Shown here: piece after piece, positions 11,013-21,862 of the stretch | Position numbering within the stretch: the first letter of the stretch is position 1 | Layout: the number at the start of each line of letters is the position of its first letter | Source of the DNA: Lactarius indigo | Lineage: Eukaryota > Basidiomycota > Agaricomycetes > Russulales > Russulaceae | Direction of reading: 5' to 3' | Length of the DNA: 64,000 nt | NCBI GenBank assembly: GCA_025766275.1 | Contig: JAFKAC010000015.1 | Location: 248,001-312,000 of the forward strand | Made by a program: the position numbers and the translations under genes | Notes under the pieces: generated by a model | The model's input: the letters and a program-made list of their open reading frames with translations, nothing else | Told to the model about the DNA's origin: nothing | Database searches by the model: none

Positions 11013-11244
11013 ACTGTATTATCGTTCACGGGTTTAAAAGCGGGAGGTTTGAAGAACACGGTGGGGGTAGTAAGAAGAATAACCAAAAGAACGCTGGAAC
11101 GAGGGAAGAACGCAGGTCTCCTGTACTGTACTGGTGCTATGGATGCGAGTGGTACGACCACCTCAGCTGATCATGTTCTTCTGTCCGAATCCTCATTTCG
11201 GAGCTCGGGGTTGAATCACAAAAGCAAGAATCAAAGCTTTTGAA
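11013..11244. other. 3' flank of USP-D
   Basis: Diverged copy of the USP 3' flank. No gene seen. Confidence 0.5.
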
Positions 11245-11870
11245 CGCTGAATAGTGCGGTGGTTGCGAACACGATCAGAGATCTGGCGAACAAAATAGGG
11301 CAACTGGGGCTAGAAACACGTGAGTAACCATCTGTTCGGCGACCTCTCTGGGTACCAGCAAAGAAATCGCGCAGTACCCATCAATGAGCAACGTCCGCGT
11401 AACTGTGAGTCGACAGAAGAGCTCCGGCCATTCCGGCCTTGTGAATCCTGAGGTTGGAGCAGGAAATGGAGACGCTGGGCCACCAATGTACTTTGTCTCG
11501 TTTCTTTCTGAACTTTTCACGTTGTGGAGTGGCGCTTGAGAATGACTCCGAGACTGTAGAGTATCAATAGGTATGAGGTCATGAGATACACCAGAGAGAG
11601 CCCGAGAGGTGCAGTTCGTCGGAAGCTTGAGGGCGAGGGACCCGGGACGAGGCTCCGAGTCGTGTGTTTGTATTCACAAATATTACCAGCTCTCAGATCT
11701 CATCTCATCGACCGATTCGGACCATGACGTCGCTCTTCGCGATATACCCCATTTCACAAGGTGCGACAGGTCCAGTTGTGTTGGCTCGGCCAAGCGGGAT
11801 GTAGTGAACCCCCCGAAGATTCAAGATAGCTAAATTGGAACATGTGAAGATATGGAAATTAGGTTTCGTT
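11245..11870. repeat. Spacer repeat R, copy 4
   Basis: Full-length R with the GTGGTTGCGAACACGA start, the CACCAATGTACTTTG segment and the CATTTCACAAGGTGCGAC segment before the F3 3' flank. The minus-strand frame seen in copy 3 is broken here. Confidence 0.6.
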
Positions 11871-11955
11871 TATGCGTATTGTCGTCGCCTATGTGGTACG
11901 ATAAATAGACGTCGACCATACCAATTGCTAGACAAATATTACGGTATACATACAC

Positions 11956-13455
11956 CTATTCGCCGACATCAAGCATGCCGAGTCTTTCATCGAACTCTTC
12001 CTCGTCGACAACGGTGACCGGGAGACCCACATTCTGGCGAGCGGCGACGAAATCGTCCATGTATTCCACCGGCTGATCCTCCAAGCAAAGCAACTCGAGG
12101 GCCGGCAACAATTCGGCAACCCTGTCCTCGGTGATCTCCTCAAGTGCAAGAAGAATCCGCCTTGAAAGCCCGAAGTCTACACTCAGCGCCTTCACAGAGG
12201 TGAACGGCCGGAAGAATTCTAACCATCGGATACCATAGTCTAGGTCGTCGTCTTCCATCACCGATTCCGAATTGATGAAGAGACGGTCCACATTGGAGAG
12301 TATAGCAGAAAATTGGTTGACTACCTGTTCCATTGCATTTTGCTGGACAATAAGACGAAATGACAACTGAACTCCCTGAACGAGTTCGATGACGACGGTG
12401 TCGCTGGGCCGGATTAGTAGCTCTGCATCCCCTGCGTGCCTGAGCGGAAGTTTTTCTGAACGATCGATGAAGTCGCAAAGTTGGGGGATTTGAAAGACGG
12501 GGACTTCCAGCTGGTCTAGGTATTTCACTCCTAAGCAAACGAGCTGAGGAGTATCGATCTGCGCCACGAGATCCTCGAAATACTCGAAGAGACCGTTGAA
12601 GTGAAATATGGTGAGAGCGGGAAGGACAGTCCGTGTGATGGAAAGTGGGCGCATTCGATCGGGATAGTAGGAGATCCCATATTTTTCGAATCCATAGGTG
12701 AGATACTTGAGCCTGGGCAACGCACCCAGACATGTGACCATCGTCTTTGGTGGAATGTAACCGGTTTGGGGTATATCGGAAAGATCCAGATCGACAAGAT
12801 CACGGGCCGACGCAAGAAGAATTGGTGCTGCCGGAAAGGGGATGCCAGATATGCAGATCATCTGCAACGATGGGGCAGATCCGCCTAGGAACGTGTCGGG
12901 AAGGGGCGGGATGTCCGCACCTGGATTTGATTTGAAGTGAAGGTGTGCCAATGCAGGAAATGGCTTCTGCATTGCCGTGGCCAGCACTTCCATTAACAGT
13001 GATTCTTTCAGGAGCATCGGGACATCAACTTCAATGACTCGTACATGATCGCGGTGCTCCATCAGTGCCGCAAAGAGATTATCTCGATTAAGACGTGGGA
13101 AATGACGACCAAGAACTTGAAAAGAGACGACAATAGGAAAGGCCGGAAGACCATCCATATTTTTCTTGACAGGTGTCCCGTACGTGCAGAGAAGTTCTAG
13201 ACGGAGACGACGTGACGATGCAAACATGATGTGTCTCCATGTTCGACACACATGTGCTAGTCTCTGCCATTTCCATGGGCGATAGCTCTTAGCAACATGA
13301 GCAACTTCGTCCATTCGACAAAAGCTAAATATTTCTACAAAGACGTTGTCCGGGAGTGTGTTGATCGTCGTTGGGGATCTGTTGCGATCCATGCCCAGTC
13401 AATCGATCAATCTATATGGAAGACACTGGAAATAGACTCACCTGTGTGAGCCCAT
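11956..13455 (-). CDS. F-box-like protein F3
   Basis: Exons are 13442-13455 (MGSHR start; donor GTGAGT) and 11956-13378, giving 478 aa. F-box-like segment TTINTLPDNVFVEIFSFCRMDEV plus WKWQRLAHVCRTWRHIMFAS; complete leucine-rich body; tail FVAARQNVGLPVTVVDEEEF. An alternative start at 13392 inside the intron would also leave the F-box intact, but the 14-nt exon fits the other copies. Closest relative in the window is F4: the two belong to a segmental duplication of about 3 kb that includes their 5' flanks. The TTACGTCA motif of the other copies is missing. Confidence 0.82.
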
Positions 13456-13479
13456 CGATATAATTAGCTTGGACTATGG

Positions 13480-14199
13480 GACGGAGATTTAGATGTAGGG
13501 GTTCTTGTGGCCACTGTGAGTTGTAATACGGCAGGGGATGTTCAGCCGATTTCTGCTAGACTCAGCTAGAGTGACGAAAGAGTGTACTTCTCGTAGTGAA
13601 TGGCACGTGCTTTTCCACGCTGCCATCCATCCATCCAATCTCTCGACTGGTTCAAAGAATAAATTAGTAGTCAAATATCCACCTCACTACAGTCTACACC
13701 CCTATCAAACAATGCTGCTGAAACCCGTCCATCAGAAACATGCCATCTATCGTCAAGAGCCCAAATCGGGCAGCCTACCACGCTTGCTGGCCTTCCTCGT
13801 CGCATTTGAATGATGCCCCCAACACGGGAAACAGATTTAACGGAAGGTCAGTGACTGGATTCGCAAAAGAGGGGATATTCCAAGTACGATACTACATGGT
13901 CCACACGAAGCCGAACTGTGAGCAAGTGCTAACCTTGTCCCACTGAATCTCTACCAACCGTCTTATCTTGCACCTTTGACCTCCACGTTGTTTTCCATTC
14001 ACTTCATACTCGTCAAATACTCGCTCTATCAAATGTCATTTACCCCTTGCGGACGGCTCAGGCTGTTCACCAGGTCTTTTGCCCCCCCTTTTGCTATTTG
14101 TCATTTGCTGCCAGCTTTTTCACCGCGCATGTCTCGCTATCGTGGGACTCTTCAAGTTTGCTATTTAGCTACCCACCAAATGCTATTTGCCGCACCGAA
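13480..14199. repeat. Duplicated F3 upstream flank (partner 16460-17190)
   Basis: Non-coding flank of F3, repeated with substitutions and indels at 16460-17190 upstream of F4. Landmarks are CACGTGCTTTTCCAC, GAAACCCGTCCATCAGAAAC and GGTCTTTTGCCCCCCC. No gene seen. Confidence 0.7.
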
Positions 14200-14400
14200 G
14201 TGTTGATTGAGTTGCTTTTCTTGGACCTGGAAAATGGGCCGGTCGAATCCACTGAGAAGTCCGTCGCTGCTCGCCAGACCGCAGGTTGCCCTCATCGACG
14301 AGGAAGAGGAGTTCGAGGAAAGACAAAACACATGAGGTGAGAAAATAGGTGTGCCCAGCACAATACGCGCATATGGGACCTACTCTACTGTAACTCAAAC
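14200..14400 (+). pseudogene. Inverted F-box C-terminal relic
   Basis: Plus-strand copy of the relic at 10165-10376. It reads LLFLDLENGPVESTEKSVAARQ and, after a one-base frame change, ALIDEEEEFEER, followed by a stop and by the reverse of the F-box 3' flank (GTGAGAAAATAGGTGTG). This is the only F-box piece on the plus strand. Confidence 0.65.
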
Positions 14401-14479
14401 ATACTAGGTGGCTTGCACATCGAGAACTTTCGTCAGTCACATTGTACTGCATCTACGGGCGACATCTGCACAGAGGTGA

Positions 14480-14930
14480 ATCAGTTGGAAAATTCCAGCC
14501 TTCTGAACCTAGAGATCAGAGTGGGATAAGAAAAGGAGAGACGCTTACGTGCCAATATACTTTGCTTCCGAGTCGTGTCTTTTTGAGTGCTGTCGCTTGA
14601 GAACGACTCCGAGTATTTGGGGTATCAATGGAAATGAGATCATGAGATATCCTAGAGAGAGAGCCAACTGAGGAGTGCGGTTTGTCATGAAACCCGGCAA
14701 CTTGTGGATGAGGGACCCGGGACGATGCTCGTGTGTTTGTACTCACCAACATTACCGTGACCAATTCTCGTTGCCACGACGAGTTCAGTTGCGTTGACTC
14801 GGCCAGGATTGATCCAGCGACCTCCTGGCGAAGATTCAAGATAGCAAAATTGGCATATATGTAGATATGGAAAATAGGTTTCGTATATGCATATTGTCAT
14901 CGCCTACGTGGTATGATAAATAAATGTTGA
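14480..14930. repeat. Spacer repeat R, copy 5 (5' truncated)
   Basis: R sequence from the middle onward, ending in the conserved F-box 3' flank. Minus-strand frame broken. Confidence 0.55.
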
Positions 14931-14970
14931 CATTACCAACTGCTAGACAATGAGTACGGTATATATGCAC

Positions 14971-16432
14971 CTATTCGCCGACATCAAGCATGCCAAGTCT
15001 TTCGTCGAACTCTTCCTCGTCAACAACGGTTACTGGGAGACCCACATTCTGGCGAGCAGTAACGAAATCGTCTGGGTATCCCACCGATTGGCCCTTTAAG
15101 CAAAGCAACTCGAGGGCTGGCAAAAGTTCGGCAGCCTTCTCGTCGGTGATCTCTTCGAGTGTAAGAGGAATGTTCCATGAAAGACCTTTATCTACACTCA
15201 GCACCTTCACAGCAGTGAATGGCCGGAAGAGGTCGAACCATCCGATACCATATATCAGGTCCTCGTCCTCCGGCCGTTCCGAATTGATGGAGAGACGGTC
15301 CACATTGGAGAGTATAGCAGAAAATTGGTTGACCATCCGATCTATTGCAGCTTGCTGGACAGCGAGACGAAATGACGACTGACCTCGCTGAATAAGTTCG
15401 ATGATGTCGGAGTCGGGCTGGATGAGTAGCTCTGCGTGTCTGAACCGAAGTTTTTCTGAACGATCGATGAAATCGCAAAGTTGGGGAACTTGAAGATCGG
15501 TAACTCCTACATCCAGGTACTTCACTCCTAAGCAGACAAGCTTGGGGGCGTCGATCTGCTCCACGAGATCCTCGAAATACTCGAAAAGACCATCGAAGTA
15601 GAATGTGGTGAGAGCGGGAAGGACAGTCCGTGTGATGGAAAGTAGGCGCATTCGATCAGCATAGTAGGAGATCTCATATTCGTTGAATCTAAATGTAAGG
15701 TACTTGAGCCTGGGCAACACGCCCAGACATGTGACCATTGTCTCTGGCGGAATGTAACCGGCTTTGGGTATATCGGAAAGATCCAGATGGACAAGATCAC
15801 GGGTCGACGAAAGGAGAATTGGTGCTGCCGGAAAGGGGATGCCAGATATGCAGATCGTCTGCAAAGATGGGGCGGATCCACCTAGGAACGTGTCGGGAAT
15901 GGGCGGCATGTCCATACCTGAATACGACTTGAAGTGAAGGTGTGCCAATGCAGGAAATGGCTCCTGCATCACCGTGATCAGGTTTTCAAATATTGTGTGC
16001 AACACTCTAATCTCAACGACTCGCACACGATCGCGGTTCTCCAGTGCTGCAAAAAGATTGTCTTGATCGACAAATGGGCCGCAGTAGGAAATTACAATAG
16101 GGAAGGTTGGAAAATGGCCTAGTTTTTTCTTAACAGGAGTCCTGTGGGTGCAATGAAGTTCCAGACCAAGACGGCGTGGTGATGCAAACATGATGTATCT
16201 CCATGTTCGACACACATGCGCCAGTCTCTGCCATTTCCATGGGAGAGGCCAGGGATTGCAACTCGGATTTTCATGGACAACTTCATCCGTTCGACAAAGG
16301 CTAAATATTTCTACAAGGACGTTGTCCGGGAGTGTGTTGATTGTCGTTGGGGATCTGTTTGTGATGCATGCCCAGTCAATCGGTCTATCCATATGGGGGA
16401 CACTAGAAATAGACACACCTGTATGAGCCCAT
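14971..16432 (-). CDS. F-box-like protein F4
   Basis: Exons are 16419-16432 (MGSYR start) and 14971-16354, giving 465 aa. F-box-like segment TTINTLPDNVLVEIFSLCRTDEV, then WKWQRLAHVCRTWRYIMFAS; leucine-rich body; tail FVTARQNVGLPVTVVDEEEF. It is the sister copy of F3. Differences cluster in the central part, where F4 is shorter (RHAELLIQPDSD against the longer F3 form). Like F3 it lacks the TTACGTCA motif. Confidence 0.82.
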
Positions 16433-16459
16433 CGAGAGAGCTATGGGACGGAGGTTCAG

Positions 16460-17190
16460 ATGTATGGGCTCTTGTGGCCACTATGAGTTGTAGTACGGCA
16501 GGGGATGTTCGGCCGGTTTCTGCTAGAACGACGAAGGAGCGTCACGGTACTCCTCGAAGTAAACGGCACGTGCTTTTCCACACTGCCGTTCGTCTATCCA
16601 TCCAATCTCTCGACTAGTCCAAAGAAGAAATTGTCATCAAATGTCCACCTCACTACAGTCTATGCCCCTATCGAACAAAACTTCTGAAACCCGTCCATCA
16701 GAAACATGCCACGTATCATCCAAGATCCAAGGAAGGTAGTCTACCCAGTTTTGAGAGACTGCAATCGATAACCAACGCTTGCTGGCCTTCCTCGTCGCAC
16801 CGATGGTTCCCAAGAAAGGAAAACGGATTCAACAAAAGTTCAACAACGGGACTCGCAAAAGGGGGGATAGTCCAGGTACGATACCACACGAAGCCGAACT
16901 GCGAGCAAGGGCTAACTTTATCCCACCGAATCTCTACCAATCATCTCATCTTGCACCCTTGACCTCCACGCTGTTTTCTATTCACTTGCTACATCAAATG
17001 TCATTGCTCTTTGCGGCCAGCTGTTCACTGGGGTTCCCTGCCACTGGTCTTTTGCCCCCCCTTTTGCCATTTACCATTTGCTGCCGGCCTTTTTGCCGCG
17101 CATATCTCGCTATGGGTCTTTTGCCACCTCTTCAAGTTTGCTATTTCACTACCCACCGGATGTCATTTGTTAACTGATCCGATGCTACTT
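16460..17190. repeat. Duplicated F4 upstream flank (partner 13480-14199)
   Basis: Copy of the F3 upstream flank. No gene seen. Confidence 0.7.
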
Positions 17191-18989
17191 GGCACTGACG
17201 TTTTTGCTTCACGCGTCCTGCCATCGACTTTATCCCACGATTTCGCACACTAGCGACGCCGCCACCTGTTATACCAAACAACCGTCCGACGATTGTGCTG
17301 TCCGATGTTCACCCTATGCGTGTGTACACACGCTCCGATTTTTCCACCCACCATATTCGCAGTATAGCCCACGCTGCCGTGACCTATGAGTCCTTAGTGA
17401 CGCGCTTTCCCCTCTGAATACAACCACGAATAGGACCCCCTTGGATGTTTCCTCAAAATCCAAAAAGTCCGCTCGGCGCCCACAGCCGATTTTCATACAC
17501 CGCTGCCTCCACGCGCTCCCCGCAGTCACGCCAACGACGTACTTCGGTTTTCCAGGCATGTCACCAGGCGACCAGCAAGTCATACGCCAGCAACAAGCAG
17601 ACTTTCCTGCTCGGCTACGCGGCAAGTGTATGCTACCTTTTCGTTCGGCCCAGCACGAGTGGCACCAGCCTACTCTTCTCACCAGCAGATGTAAGCGGCG
17701 CCGACTAGAAAGATAAAGACCCTAGCAAGCGCACGAACATCGAAGACCCAAGTCAACCCGTGGCGTGCGTCTTTGATATAAGTCCGGTACGCCAGGAAAG
17801 ACGAAATACTGCCACAGGTGTACAGACTTTGGCAGCCTGCCCAGGCAACAAGGGCAAACAGGCGCATACATGGAAGCATTGGCAACTCCCACACCGGTAT
17901 GTGTAGAGATCGTCATAGGACAACAACAACTTTGCACGTCCGCAGGGCTCGGTACGGTTTTCGATGTAAGCACAGTCGCGTTATCATTCCTAATCTGGGG
18001 ATACGGAAGCTCACTCGTCGCGTCATTAATTCCTTACAGGTGTCGCGACCTCGCCTCGGAAACGAAAACTCCTCATCCCCGATTGAGAAGCATGAAGTGC
18101 TTCTCGCCCGGTCTTTGCCGTTTTTCTCACTACCTATAAGCTCTTATATTTATACAGAAACGACGTCTGAATTTCTAATCTACAGCAGCCATTGCCTCCC
18201 CAAGGGCTCGATGCTCGTTGACTTAAGTGAGGCCCAGATGAGTACTGATGAGTGGTGAACCGGTGAACACGGGATATGTAATCCGGAATCCAAAGACTCG
18301 GACTGGCGTCGGCAACATCAAAAGGAAGAGACGCCGGTTTGGCCTTAAGTAGAGTGTCTCATACAACCATAGCTGATAGTCGATCAGTGTTGCATCTCGA
18401 GTTCGAGCTGGATACAATATCATTGAGGCCTACAAGGCTGGCCGATGCCGAGGAGCGAACTCGAGCAAGAATCTACCATCCGGAGGCAGGTAGTCGTCAT
18501 TCGGCAGCAAGATCGCGTTTGCTGTCCTCTGTACGTAGGAAGTCAGCTGACAAAGTCGAATGAAAGACGCACTGGCGCTGCAGTAACTTGTACGCTGGAT
18601 GACCCTGAGGGTAGAGGGTGCGTCACAACCTCGCTCGCTTGAAGGGTTGAATAGATCACCAACTAGGAGTAGGTCGATCAGCTCATGGAGGCGAGCGCAC
18701 TCACGAAAGCTGTCATCACGGCCGCCAGAGATGTAAGGGAAGGTGAGAGATACGGCGTTGTGCTGGTGGCTCAGGAGTTGAAAGTGGCTAAATAAGCCAC
18801 CGAACGTGACATTTCCGCTGCAGCCTGGGTTGTCGCGTGTCGCGCGGCTGATGCAACATATGTACGACAAGATGCCGAGCTGTGTGGGCAGGTGGCATGC
18901 AATAGAATCGTTTTCTACTGTACTGTGTGGTTGAATCCCAGAAGCGAGAATCAAAGGTATTAAACGCCGTTACTGTAAACCCTAAAACT
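17191..18989. other. Unassigned stretch with degenerate coding-like pieces
   Basis: No intact gene. At 18650-18850 a minus-strand piece resembles pieces at 22290-22440, 54878-55040 and 57836-58000 (family S; consensus like NVTFGGLF, DNAVSLTF, DDSFRECARLHELIDLL). At 18150-18240 a segment recurs near 50830-50900 and 57330-57400. Short open stretches at 17441-17716 and 17870-18139 (plus) have no features I recognise. Confidence 0.4.
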
Positions 18990-19790
18990 ATACTCGTGCG
19001 TTGGTTGCGGAGCGATCAGAGATCCAGCGAACAAAAACAACGACTCGGAAGTCGGATTGCTCCCTAGGTCAACAGAGTGTAGGGCGGGCTGGAACACTTG
19101 AACCTGAGCCGCCATGTGTTCGGTCATTTCTCCGAGACGCCGAGAACCAGAGGAATCTCCTTACAGTAGTCACGCAGAACCCGTCTACCACACGCACTGG
19201 CAACGATTGCACACTTGTGGTCCAAGCTGTGGAAGACCCTTGGGAAGACCTCCGGCCTATCGATGTATTTTGCCTCTTTTCTTTCTGAACTCTGTGGGTT
19301 GGCAAGAAACACCAGGGGGAGATACTGCAGGCTGCAGCTGAGAAGTGCAGTCAGTAGTAATGCAGTTCGCCGTTGAAATTGAAAGTCCGGGCCAGCAGCC
19401 CGAGGGCGGGACGACCTCAATTGGAAATTAGCAGGACCACCGCGACCATCCCCGGTTCGGTATAACAAAGGACTTGAAAAAGGATAGAACCCACCATGCT
19501 CTTGATCGAGTTCACACCAAGTTCATGTGGCCCAGGACGAGGCTCATCCGTTTGTACTCAACAACATTACCAACTCTTATCGACCCGATCACCTCATCAC
19601 TCTTTATCTTCGCAATATATCCCATTTTACAAGTGGCGACAGGTCTAGCAACATCGACTAGGACAGGCTTGAGGTTGTGGCCCTTGTAGTGACCCCCCGG
19701 CGAAGGTCCAAGATACAAAATTGGTCATGAATGTAGACTGGGGGAAATAGGCTTATACACGCGTCGTTATCTCCTAGTTATTATGGGAGT
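18990..19790. repeat. Spacer repeat R, copy 6
   Basis: R with internal differences (extra material around 19300-19500). On the minus strand ERKEAKYIDRPEVF and KIKSDEVIGSIRVGN echo copies 1 and 3. Ends in the F5 3' flank. Confidence 0.55.
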
Positions 19791-19812
19791 TAGGTATCGG
19801 TAGTACCAAGTA

Positions 19813-21335
19813 CTAGATAAGTGATGCGGTATCATATACCTGCGCCCATTCGCTACCATCAAGCATGTAGAGTCTTTCACGTAACTCCTCTTCCCCGTTG
19901 ATAATAGTTACAGGGCGACCCGCATCCTGGCGAGCAGTGACAAACTCCTCCATGGATTCCACAGGCTGGTTTTCTAAGCAAAGCAACTGTAGGGCCGGCA
20001 ACACTTCGACGGCCCTGTCCCCGGTGACATCTTCGAGTGTAAAAGAAATGTGGAACGAAATAAGGAACGAAAGTCCCTCGTCTACACTCAGTACCTTCAA
20101 CGCGGTGAATGACCGAAAGAGTTCCAGCCATGGGATTTCGTAACCTAGCCCCTCATCTCCATCCATCGATTCTGATTTGACGAAGAGACGGTCCACTTTG
20201 GAGAGCATAGGAGAAATTTGATGGACCACTTGACCTATCCCACCTTCCTGGATCGAAAGACGAAATAACGACCGACCTTGCTGAACAAGTTTTATGGCGA
20301 CAGTGTCGTGCTGAATGAGTAGCTCCGCAAACCTGAACTGAAGTTTTTCTGAACGACCGACGAACTTGCAAAGTTGGGGGATTTGAAAATCGGGGACTTC
20401 CTGATCCAGGTATTCTATTCGTAAGCAGCTGAGCTGAGGAGCGTCAATCTGCGCCACGAAATCCTCAAAATAGTCGAAAAGCCCATCAAAGTAAAATATG
20501 GCGAGAGCAGGAAGGACTGTCCGAGTAATGGGAGGTAGGCGTATTGGATTAGGATAGGTCATCCCATATTCGAATCCAAAGGTGAGATGCTTGAGCTTGG
20601 GCAACGCACCCAGAGCCGTGACCATTGCTTCTGGTGAGATGTAACCCGTGGGAGGTATATCGCTAAGGTCTACATCAACAAGGTCATGGGCTGAGGCAAG
20701 GAGAGCTGGTGCCGCTGAAAATGAAATGCCAGATATGTGTATTGTCTGCAAACATGGGGCGGATCCGCCAAGGAATGTATCGGGAAGATCTGGCATGATA
20801 ACAAATGGTTCCGGTTCGAACCGAAGGTGAGTTAATGCTGGAAATGGCTCCCGCATCGCTGTGGCCAGTTCTTCCAACAGTGAGTTCGACACAGAAACCT
20901 CAATAACTCGTACACGATCGCGGTGCTCCAGTGCCACAAAGAGAGCATCTCGATCGACATCCTGGAGATATGGAAATTGATAGGAAATGACAATAGGGAA
21001 GGGCGGAAGATAGCCTATGATTTTCTTGACAGGAGTCCCGTGGGTACAGAGGAGTTCCAGACGGAGATGGCGTGACGATGCAAACATGATGTATCTCCAT
21101 GTTCGGCACACGTGTGCCAGTCTGTGCCATTTCCATGGGCGGTGGCTCTCAGTGCCAGTGGCATGGTCAACTTCATCCGTTCGATAGAGGCTAAATATAT
21201 CTATAAAGACATTGTCCGGGAGTATGTTGATCGTGGTTGTGGACCTATTTTGAAGATTAGCGGTGCATGCCCAGTCGCTCGGTCTATCAATATGACAAAC
21301 GAGTACCAGCAATGGACATACCTGTGTGAACTCAT
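19813..21335 (-). CDS. F-box-like protein F5, with stop-loss extension
   Basis: Exons are 21322-21335 (MSSHR start; donor GTATGT) and 19813-21244, giving 481 aa. F-box-like segment TTINILPDNVFIDIFSLYRTDEV, then WKWHRLAHVCRTWRYIMFAS; leucine-rich body; tail FVTARQDAGRPVTIINGEE. At the usual end the stop TAG of its paralogues is TGG, adding WAQVYDTASLI before the next stop. The open frame also runs upstream to 21447 through the intron, but that start would abolish the shared exon structure. A TTACGTCA motif lies 146 bp upstream. Confidence 0.8.
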
Positions 21336-21480
21336 TTACAGAGTTAACTCGAATATGAGATTGAGAAGTGGGTGTCCTTATGGCCTCTATGAGTCGTAAT
21401 ATGTTTCTCAGGCTGTTGTTGACAAGTGAGGCGGAGTAGCGGATCATTCAACGGTTCGATTCCAAACAAGGCAAATGTGA

Positions 21481-21488
21481 TTACGTCA
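21481..21488 (-). promoter_or_regulatory. Conserved TGACGTAA motif upstream of F5
   Basis: TTACGTCA within GATTACGTCAGAGACCGG, 146 bp upstream of the F5 start. Confidence 0.5.
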
Positions 21489-21579
21489 GAGACCGGTTTA
21501 ATGTACTGTACGAGGCGCAAGGGACATGTGGGTTATTTTGTAACCCTGAGCCTCTTTATCTTCGCACAGCTAAGTTGGT

Positions 21580-21862
21580 ACATGTCTAGAATAGGCGTCG
21601 TATGTGCATATTGTTATCTCCTGCTTGTGATGATAGGTGTGCGTTGGTACAGTAATGATCGGCACGCGCAGGTCTGTACCATTTCCGCGGGAATGGTTCT
21701 TAGCAATCCTAGCGACAAAATTTCTACAAAGACGTTGTCCGGAAGAGTGTTGATCGTCATTGTGCGTCTGTCTGAAGAATAGCGGTGCATGCCCTGTTAA
21801 TTTGTCATCAATACGGTAAACAAACGAAGGCACCAGCAATGGACACGCCTGAGTGAGCTCAT
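21580..21862 (-). pseudogene. F-box relic F5b with nearly the whole body deleted
   Basis: Keeps the 14-nt first exon (ATG at 21862, but the donor is CGTGTC instead of GTGTGT), the intron, and the start of exon 2 through the CHFHG-coding region near 21690. It then runs into the typical F-box 3' flank (CGTATGTGCATATTGTTATCTCCTGC, 21598-21623). More than 1.2 kb of coding sequence is missing between. Confidence 0.65.

Noticed and set aside
17441..17716. Overlapping plus-strand frames near 17.5 kb
   Set aside because: Two frames are open at once and neither shows a recognisable domain.
19813..21447. A 544-codon single-exon reading of F5
   Set aside because: Its extra N-terminus translates the intron that is conserved in all paralogues; the 14-nt exon gives a consistent start.
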